This document shows, in pieces, positions 55,169-64,000 of a stretch of DNA of 64,000 nt. Position numbers and translations under genes: made by a program. Under the pieces are notes generated by a model. That model did no database searches. It was not told the origin of the DNA and worked only from the letters and a program-made list of their open reading frames with translations. Positions within the stretch are counted from its first letter, which is position 1. Each line of letters starts with the position of its first letter. This DNA is from Conus ventricosus (taxonomy: Eukaryota; Mollusca; Gastropoda; Neogastropoda; Conidae). The stretch covers positions 24,107,764 through 24,171,763 of the forward strand of contig CM031622.1 in the NCBI GenBank assembly GCA_018398815.1. The letters run 5' to 3'.

Positions 55169-55800
55169 TGACATTTTTTTGTTAGTGAATACCTTTGTGT
55201 ACACAATCCTAAAATATCCACTCTGTCCAATTCACAACCTGATGGAATGACATTTTTTTGTTAGTGAATACCTTTGTGTGCACAATCCTAAAATATCCTC
55301 TCTGTTCAATTCACAACATGATGGAATGACATTTTTTTGTTAGTGAATACCTTTGTGTGCACAATCCTAAAATATCCTCTCTGTCCAATTCACAACATGA
55401 TGGAACGACATTTTTTTGTTAGTGAATACCTTTGTGTACACAATCCTAAACTATCCTCTCTGTCCAATTCACAACATGATGGAATGACTTTTTTTTTTGT
55501 TAGTGAATACCTTTGTGTGCACAATCCTAAAATATCCACTCTGTCCAATTCACAACCTGATGGATTGATGTTATTTCATTGGTGAATACCTTTGTGTACA
55601 CAATCCTAAAAAAATTCACTCTGTCCAATTCACAACATGATGGATTGATGTCATTTCGTTAGTGAATACCTTTGTTACACAATCCTAAAAAATCCTCTAT
55701 GTCCAATTCACAACATGATGGATTGACGTCATTTCGTTGGTGAGTTCCTTTGATTCACTATCCTTAAAAAAAAAAGGTCCATGCTGTCCAGTTCACAACA
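55169..55800 (+). repeat. 79-bp satellite, right part, 8 copies
   Basis: Period 79-81 bp (GTTAGTGAAT at 55181, 55260, 55339, 55418 and 55499, then variants at 55578 and 55658). The first five units are nearly identical and the last ones diverge. Orientation is the same as at 20540-21178. Confidence 0.95.
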
Positions 55801-56859
55801 CAACAATGACTCAGCACCACCATCGTTGCTGATGGTTTTAAAGTTGTTGAAGTCAGGACGTGTGGGAGAGCTAGTGCCACCAACAGGTGCTATTGTCAAA
55901 GTGCGCCGGTCACAAACAACCTTGAAGTGTCGGGGTACAGCCAGTCGTGCAGCTGAGGAATGAATGAGCCAGAGGAGGGTGGTTCAGAAGTTTTCTCTCA
56001 TAAGCAGACTTCTTCCAGGGATGGTATGGTATCTTTCATTCTCTCTCCCTCAAGCAGACTCCATAAAAACCTTGTTCAGAGATGTCCCACCTGATGTGAT
56101 CTGTGTATTTCTGAAAGAGATTAACATTTTCGTCTAATCAAAGATTTACACAGGAAAGATTTTTGACAAAACTTCCGGTGTGTCTTTATGGTGTGTTTTA
56201 AAGGGTTGTGTGAAATTCTTCTTTAAATGATGACTTGTAATTGACTTCAGTGTGTTACACCCTGATATGGCCCTTTGCAGTCAGCTGGGTTATAACCCAA
56301 ACATTACATTACCTTACCTTCCCTCAAGCAGTTCAGCAAAAGTCATAAGGGTTAACATTGTTGAAAATTCATAGAAAGTATGACAAAAACCGTTGTTAAG
56401 GGGAAACGCACACGCATACACACACCGCACACACACATTCAGAGGGGAGGAGAATGAGGTAACACACAAAGATATGTCCATGATTTTGTAGCACACAAAG
56501 TACGCCTGCATAAGGCACATATCTACTATGTATATGAGACATACATGTAGCATTGCTGGTGCAGTTACACAGGTGTATGGCCTAAAATTGACTTTGCTTC
56601 TATAGACTCTCTATCGTGTGAAGTTGGGCAAATATTCGTTTCCACACCTCCCAACACACCTCGTGGGATCAGAAAGGAAATATGAGCATAGCCATTAGGT
56701 GCATGTTGGACCGGGTGGAGGAGGCATGTGTACACAAGTGTCTGCATCAGATGGAGGAGGAAGTGTGTACGTGTGTCTGAGACGGGGGAGGATGTGTGGG
56801 TAATTGTCTGCATGAGAGGGAAGGAGTGTGTGGGTTATATAACAAGAAGTGCATGATGA
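55801..56859. other. Non-coding flank
   Basis: No gene recognised. It contains the dispersed motif at 56253-56295 and a short CA-rich patch at 56408-56437. Confidence 0.5.
56253..56295 (-). repeat. Dispersed ~40-bp motif, copy 2
   Basis: ACACCCTGATATGGCCCTTT, GCAGTCAGCTGGGTTATAA: the reverse complement of the motif at 26329-26370, about 80% alike. Confidence 0.6.
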
Positions 56860-59800
56860 CATGAGAAGGGAGCGTGTGAGTGACATGGAGAAGGAGGATG
56901 ATGACCTGGAAAAGGGAGTGTGTGAGTGACATGGAGAAGGGAGTGTGCGAGGACTGGAAAAGGGAGGAGTAAAGTGACATGGAGAAGGGAGTGTGTGAGT
57001 GACATGGAGAAAGGGAGTGACATAGAGAAGGGAGTGTGTGAGTGACATGGAGAAGGGAGTGTGTGGTGACATAGAGAAGGAGTCACATAGAGAAGGGAGT
57101 GTGTGAGTGACATGGAGAAAGGGAGTGTGTGAGTGACATGGAGAAGGAGTGTGTGAGTGACATGGACAAAGGAGTGTGTGAGTGACATGGAGAAGGGAGT
57201 GTGTGAGTGACATGAGAAGGAGTCACATGGAGAAGTGACTGTGTGAGTGACATGGAGAAAGGAGTGTGTGATGACATGGAGAAGGGACTGGTGAGTGACA
57301 TGGAAAAGGAGCGTGTGAGTGCCCATGGAGAAAGGAGTGTATGAGTGACATAGAGAAAGGATGTGTGAGTGACATGGAGAAGGGAGGGGTGAGTGACATG
57401 GAGAAAGGAGCGTGTGAGTGAAAAGGAGAAAGGAGTGTGTGAGTGACATGGAGAAGGGATGTGTGATGACATAGAGAAAGGAGTGTGTGAGTGACATGGA
57501 GAAGGGAGTGTGTGAGTGACAGGAGAAGGGACCGTGTGAGTGACATGGAGAAAGAAGTGTGTGAGTGACCTGGAGAAGGGAGTGTGTGAGTGCCATAGAG
57601 AAAGGAGTGTGTGAGTGACATAGAAAAGGGAGTGTGTGAGTGACATAGAGAAGGAGTGTGTGAGTGACATAGAGAAAGGAGTGTGTGAGTGACATGGAGA
57701 AAGGAGTGTGTGGTGGCATAGAGAAAGGATGTGTGGAGTGACATGAGAAAGGAGTGTGTGAGTGACATGGAGAAAGGAGTGTATGAGTGAGATGGAGAAG
57801 GGATGTGTGAGTGACATGGAGAAGGAGTGTGTGAGTGACATGGAGAAGGAGTGTGGAGTGACATGCAGAAGGGAGGGTGTGATGACATGGAGAAGGGAGT
57901 GTGTGAGTGACATGGAAAAGGAGGTGAGTGACATGGAGAAGGAGTGTGTGAGTGACATAGAGAAGGAAGTGTATGAGTGACATGGAGAAAGGAGTGTGTG
58001 AGTGACATGGAGAAAGGAATGTGTGAGTGACATTGAGAAAGGATTTGTGAGTGACATAGAGAAGGGAGTGTGTGAGTGACATAGAGAAAGGAGTGTGTCA
58101 TGACATGGAGAAAGGATGTGTGGTGGACATGAGAAAGGAGTGTGTGAGTGACATGGAGAAAGGAATGTGTGAGTGACATGGAAAGGGAGTGTGTGAGTGA
58201 CATGGAGAAGGGAGTGTGTGAGTGACATTGAGAAGGAGTTGTGAGGTGACATGTAAAAGGAGTGTGTGAGTGACATGGAGAAGGGAGTGTGTGAGTGACA
58301 TAGAGAAAGGAGTGTGTGAGTGACATGGAGAAAGGATGTGTGAGTGACATGGAGAAAGGAGTGTGTGAGTGACATAGAGAAAGGAGTGTGTGAGTGACAT
58401 GGAGAAAGGTGTGTGTGAGTGACATGGAGAAGGGAGTGTGTGGGGTGACATGGAGAAAGGATGTGTGAGTGATATGGAGAAGGGGTGTGTGAGTGACATA
58501 GAGAAAAGGAGTGTGTGAGTGACATGGAGAAAGGAGTGTGTGAGTGACATTGAGAAAGGAATGTGTGAGTGACATGGAGAAAGGAGTGTGCGAGTGACAT
58601 TGAGAAAGGATTTTGTGATGACGTGGAGAAGGGAGTGTGTGAGTGACATGGAAAGGGAGTGTGTGAGTGACGTGAAGAAGGGATGTGTGAGTGACATTAA
58701 GAAAGATTGTGTGAGTGACGTGGAGAAGGGAGTGTGTGAGTGACATGGAGAAGGAGGTGTGAGTGACATGGAGAAGGGGGTGTGTGAGTGACGTGGAGAA
58801 GGGAGTGTGGGAGTGACATGGAGAAGGAGTGTGTGAGTGACATGGAGAAGGAGTGTGTGGGTGACGTGAGAAGGGAGTGTGTGAGTGACCTGGAAAAGGG
58901 GAGTGTGCAGTGACGTGGAGAAAGGAATGTGTGAGTGACATTGAAAAGGAGTGTGTGAGTGACATAGAGAAGGGAGTGTGTGAGTGACATAGAGAAAGGA
59001 GTGTGTCAGTGACATGGAGAAAGGATTGTGTGAGTGACATGGAGAAAGGAGTGTGTGAGTGACATGGAGAAAGGAATGTGTGAGTGACAGGAGAAGGAGT
59101 GTGTGAGTGACATGGAGAAGGGAGTGTGTGAGTGACATGGAGAAGGGAGTGTGTGAGTGACATAGAGAAAGGAGTGTGTGAGTGACATGGAGAAAGGATG
59201 TGTGAGTGACATTGAGAAAGGAGTGTGTGAGTGACATGAGAAAGGAGTGTGTGAGTGACATAGAGAAAGGAGTGTGTGAGTGACATGGAGAAAGGTGTGT
59301 GTGAGTGACATGGAAAGGGAGTGTGTGAGGTGACATGGAGAAAGGAGTGTGTGAGTGACATGGAGAAGGGGGTGTGAGTGACATAGAAAAAGGGGAGTGT
59401 GTGAGTGACATGGAGAAAGGAGTGTGTGAGTGACATGGAGAAAGGAGTGTGTGAGTGACATGGAGAAAGGAGTGTGTGAGTGAAATTGAGAAGGAGTGTG
59501 CGAGTGACATTGAGAAAGGATTTTGTGAGTGACGTGGAAAGGGGAGTGTGTGAGTGACATGGAGAAGGGATGTGTGAGTGACGTGAAGAAGGGAGTGTGT
59601 GAGTGACATTGAGAAAGGATTGTGTGAGTGACTGGAGAAGGGAGTGTGTGAGTGACATGGAGAAGGGAGTGTGTGAGTGACAGGAGAAGGGGTGTGTGAG
59701 GGGACGTGGAGAAGGAGTGTGGGAGTGACAGGGAGAAGGGAGTGTGTGAGTGACATGATAAGGAGTGTGCGGGTGACGTGGAGAAGGAGTGTTGGAGTGA

Positions 59801-62534
59801 CCTGGAGAAGGGAGTGTGCGAGTGACGTGGAGAAGGGAGTGTGTGAGTGACCTGAGAAGGGAGTGTCATGAGTGACGTGGTGAAGGGATGTGTGAGTGAC
59901 ATGAAGGAGGTGTGAGTGACATAGAAAAGGGGGATGTGACTGACATGAGAAAGCAGTGTGTGAGTGACCTGGAAAAGGGGAGTGTCATGAGTGACGTGGA
60001 GAAGGGAGTGTGTGAGGGGACATGAAGGAGGGTGTACGTGACATAGAAAAGGGGAGTGGGACTGACACGGAAAGGGAGTGTGTGAGTGACATGGAGAAGG
60101 GGTGCCATGAGTGACATGGAGATGGGAGTGTGAAGTGACATGAAGAAGGGAGTATGTGAGTGCCACGGAAAAGGGGAGTATGTGAGTGACATGGAGAAGG
60201 GAGTTGTGAGTGACATGGAGAAGAGAGTGTGTGACTGACATGGAGAAAAGAGTGTGTGAGTGACATGGAGAAGGGAGTGTGTGAGTGAAATGGAGAAAGG
60301 ATGTGTGAGTGACATGGAGAAGGGGGGGGGGGTGATGACATGAAGAAAAAGAATGTGTGAATGACATGAGAAAAGATGTGTGAGTGACATTGAGAAAGGA
60401 ATGTGTAAGTGACATGGAAAGGTGTGTAAATGACATGGAGGAGAAGGGAGTGTGTGAGTGACACAGAGAATAGAGTGACTGAATGACTTGAGAAGGAGTT
60501 TTAGTGACATGGAGAAAGGAGGGGTTGAGTGACATGGAGAAAGGAGTGTGTGAGTGACATGGAGAAAGGAGTGTGTGAGTGACATTCAGAAGGAGTGTGT
60601 GATGACATTGAGAAAGGAATGTTAAGTGACATGGAGAAAGGGTGTGTAAATGACATGGAGGAGAAGGGAGTGTGTGAGTGACAAGGAGAAGAGAGTGACT
60701 GAATGATTTGGGAGAAGGAGTGTGAGTGACATGGAGAAATGATGTAAAGTGACATGGAGAAAGGAGAAGTGTGAGTGACATCGAAGAGGAGTGTGTGAGT
60801 GACATGGAGAAAGGAATGATAGTGACATGGAGAAGGGAGTGTGTAGTGACATAGAGAAAGGAGTGTGTGAGTGACATGGAGAAAGGAGTGTGAGTGACAT
60901 GGAGAAAGGAGTGTGTGAGTGACATGGAGAAAGGAGTGTGTGAGTGACATGGAGAAAAGAGTGTGTGAGTGATATGGAGAAAGGAGTTGGTGAGTGACAT
61001 GGAGAAAGGAGTGTGTGAATGACATGGAGAAAGGAATGTGTGAGTGACATTGAGAAAGGAGTGTGTGATGACATGGAGAAGGGGTGTGTGAGTGACATGG
61101 AGAAAGGAGTGTGTGAGTGACATGGAGAAATGAGTGTGTGAGTGACATGGAGAAAGGAATGTGTGAGTGACACGGAAAGGGAGAGTGTGAGTGACATGGA
61201 GAAGGGAGTGTGTGAGTGACATGGAGAAAGGAATGTGTGAGTGACATGGACAAAGGAATGTGTGAGTGACATTGAGAAGGAGTGTGTGAGTGACATGGAA
61301 AAGGAATGTGTGAGTGACATGGAGAAGGGAGAGTGTGAGTGACATGGAGAAAGGAATGTGTGAGTGACATGGAGAAGGGAGAGTGTGAGTGACATGGAAA
61401 GGAATGTGTGAGTGACTTAGAAATGGAGTGTTGAGTGACATGGAGAAAGGGAAAGTGTGTAGTGACATGGAGAAGGGAGTGTGTGAGTGACATGGAGAAA
61501 GGAATGTGTGAGTGACATGGAGAAGGAAGTGTGAGTGACATGGAGAAAGGAATGTGTGAATGACATGGAGAAGGAGTGTATGAGTGACATGGAAAAAGAG
61601 TGTGAGTGACGGGGAGAAGGGAGTGCGTGAGTGACATGGAGAAAGGAGTGTGAGAGTGACATGGAAAAGGAGTGTATAGTGACATGGAGAAGGGAGTGTA
61701 TGAGTGGACATGGAGAAGGGACGTGTGAGTGACATGGAGAAGGAATGGAGAGTGACATGGAGAAAGGAGTGTGTGAGTGACATGGAGAAAGGAATGTGTG
61801 AGTGACATGGAGAAGGGAAGTGTGAGTGACATGGAAAAGGGGATGTTTTGAGTGACATGGAGAAAGGAATGTGTGAGTGACATGGAGAAAGGAATGTGTG
61901 AGTGACATTGAGAAGGAGAGTGTGAGGTGACATGGAGAAAGGAATGTTGAGTGACATGGAGAAGGAAGAGTGTGAATGACATGGAGAAAGGAATGTGTGA
62001 ATGACATGGAGAAGGGAGAGTGTGATGACATGGAGAAAGGATGTGTAAGTGACATGAAGAAGGAGTGTGTGAGTGACATGGAGAAAAGAATGTGTGAGTG
62101 AATATGGAGAAGGGAGTGTGTGAGTGACATGGAGAAAGGAATGTGTGAATGACATGGAGAAGGGGGTGTATGAGTGACATGGAGAAAGGAGTGTGAGTGA
62201 CATGGAAAGGGAATGTGTGAGTGACGTGGAGAAGGGAGTGGTGGAGTGACATGGAGAAAGGAGTGTATGAGTGACATGGAGAAAAGGAGTGTGTAAAGTG
62301 ACATGAAGAAGGGAGTGTATGAGCGACATGGAGAAGGAGTGTGTGAGTGACATGGAAAAGGGGAATGTGTGAGTGATATGGAGATGGGAGTGTGTGAGTG
62401 ACATGGAGAAAGGCGGTGTGAGTTACATGGAGAAGGGAGTGTATTAGTGACATAGAGAAGGAGTGTGTGAGTGACATGGAGAAGGGAATGTGTGAGTGAC
62501 ATGGAGAAGGGAGTGTGTGAGTGACAAGGAGAAT

Positions 62535-62585
<51 letters not shown>

Positions 62586-64000
62586 GGAGTGACATGGAGA
62601 AAAGAATGTGTGAATGACATGGAGAAAAGAGTGTGTGAGTGACATTGAGAAAGGAATGTGTAAGTGACATGGAGAAAGGGGTGTGTAAATGACATGGAGG
62701 AGAAGGGAGTGTGTGAGTACACGGAGAAGAGAGTGACTGAATGACTTGGAGAAGGAGTGTGAGTGACATGGAGAAAGGAGTGTGTGAGTGACATGGAGAA
62801 AGGAGTGTGTGAGTGACATGGAGAAAGGAGTGTGTGATTGACATTGAGAAAGGAATGTGTAAGTGACATGGAGAAAGGGGTGTGTAAATGATATGGAGGA
62901 GAAGGGAGTGTAATGATGACACGGAGAAGAGAGTGACTGAATGACTTGGAGAATGAGTGTGAGTGACATGGAGAAAGGAGTTTGAGTGACATGAGAAGGG
63001 AGTGTGTTGAGTGACATGGAGAAGGAGTGTGTGAGTGACATGGAAAAGGAATGTGTGAGTGACATGGAGAAGGGAATGTGTGAGTGACATAGAGAAAGGA
63101 GTGTGTGAGTGACAAGGGAAAGGAGTGTGTGTGACATGGAGAAAGGAGTGTATGAGTGACATGGAGAAAGGAGTGTGTGAGTGACATGGAGAAAAGATGT
63201 GTGAGGTGACATGGAGAAAGGAGTGTGTGAGTGACATTCAGAAAGGAGTGTGTGAGTGACATGGAGAAAGGAGTGTGTGAATGACATGGAGAAAGGAATG
63301 TGTGAGTGACTTTGAGAAAGGAATGTATGAGTGACAAGGAGAAGGGAGTGTGTGAGTGACATGGAGAAAGGAGTGTGTTGAGTGACATGGAGAAAGGAGT
63401 GTGTGAGTGACATGGAAAAAGGGAATGTGGGACTGACATTGAGAAAGGAGTGTGTGAGTGACATGGAGAAGGGATGTTTTGAGTGACATGGAGAAAGGAA
63501 TGTGTGAGTGACATGGAGAAGGGAATGTGTGAGTGACATTGAGAAGGGAGAGTGTGAGTGACATGGAGAAAGGAATGTGTGAGTGACATGGAGAAATGAG
63601 TGTGTGAGTGACATTGAGAAAGGAATGTGTCAGTGACACGGAGAAGGGAGAGTGTGAGTGACATGGAGAAAGAGTGTGTGAGTGACATCGAGAAAGGAAT
63701 GTGTGATGACATGGAGAAAGGAATGTGTGAGTGACATGGAGAAAGGACTGTGTGAGTGACATGGAGAAAGGAGTGTGTGAGTGACATGGGGAAAGGAATG
63801 TGTGAGTGACATGGAGAAAGGAATGTGTGAGTGACATGAGAAGGAGTGGTGAGTGACATGGAGAAGGGAGTGTCATGAGTGACATGGAGGAGGGAGTGTG
63901 TGAGTGTCATTGAGAAAGGGATGTGTGAGTGACATGGAAAAAGGAGTGTGTGAGTTACATGAAGACGAGGGTGTGTGAATGACATTGAAAGGGAGTATGT
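56860..64000 (+). repeat. 25-bp minisatellite, at least 7.1 kb, continuing past the window
   Basis: Unit GAGTGACATGGAGAAAGGAG then TGTGT, about 285 copies. Variants include GACATAGAG, GACATTGAG, GACGTGGAG, GAAGGGAG and GGAATGTG. The unit is 25 bp, so one turn through the three frames takes 75 bp. The complementary strand has no stop in any frame, giving spurious ORFs of up to 1132 codons that repeat MSLTHSLLHV, CHSHTPFSM and VTHTLLSP. Higher-order repeats and a 50-base poly-G run (62535-62584) are embedded. Confidence 0.98.

Noticed and set aside
56835..63985. Giant His/Ser/Thr-rich proteins on the - strand (up to 1132 codons)
   Set aside because: They are translations of the 25-bp minisatellite. 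All three frames give the same kind of peptide, and there is no domain or sensible start.

Overview
The window is animal nuclear DNA, most likely from a marine mollusc and probably a gastropod. It has spliced genes, very abundant (CA)n, (GA)n and (CT)n tracts, long minisatellites, and a mix of Mutator-like, Polinton/Maverick, Penelope-like, Tc1-like, LINE and tRNA-SINE sequences. The species guess is inference. The eukaryotic status follows from split exons with GT..AG introns. Three runs of N (4181-4260, 22188-22287, 53630-53729) show that this is a scaffold. The stretch between the last two gaps, and most large arrays, are full of 1-2 base indels that look like uncorrected long-read error.

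Region 1 (1 to about 7.5 kb, + strand) holds the 3' end of a fumarylacetoacetase gene (FAH, last step of tyrosine breakdown). Its last three coding exons are at 977-1078, 2663-2780 and 7449-7522, with exact splice sites and the stop codon. The first of these exons sits between two minisatellites. The upstream one is built from copies of the exon's own splice-acceptor junction. The last intron hosts an internally deleted Mutator-like transposon (about 4261-6690) with remnants of both ends of its transposase.

Region 2 (7.5-20.5 kb) holds minisatellites of 117, 56 and about 115 bp, a 53-base poly-G run, and a frameshifted non-LTR retrotransposon (about 13.08-17.94 kb: gag-like ORF1 with CCHC knuckles, then endonuclease plus reverse transcriptase). 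A second, diverged copy of the ORF2 C-terminal domain is fused directly behind it. Homopolymer and (CT)n DNA follows.

Region 3 (20.5-55.8 kb) is framed by two pieces of one 79-bp satellite in the same orientation. Each piece abuts one of two inverted copies of a 220-245 bp sequence, and TGGAA flanks both outer ends. This is the outline of a Polinton/Maverick (21179-55163). It is supported by a broken A32-type packaging ATPase next to the left end. An intact, unrecognised 137-codon ORF and a tandem array of hairpins lie next to the right end. The 31.3-kb contig between the two gaps shows no recognisable Polinton gene. It holds a Tc1-like pseudogene, long noisy minisatellites, a possible terminal exon of an unknown gene, two copies of a 3.2-3.7 kb block carrying a Penelope GIY-YIG fragment, and several copies of an unusually long (about 860 bp) tRNA-derived SINE. 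It may be misplaced in the scaffold.

Region 4 (55.8-64 kb) is dominated by a 25-bp minisatellite running from about 56.86 kb to the window edge. Its complementary strand happens to have no stop codon in any frame, so it yields ORFs of more than 1000 codons that are not genes. It shows higher-order repeats at several scales and a 50-base poly-G insert.

The only convincing host protein-coding gene is FAH. The most informative system is the Polinton whose two ends can be paired across the scaffold gaps.
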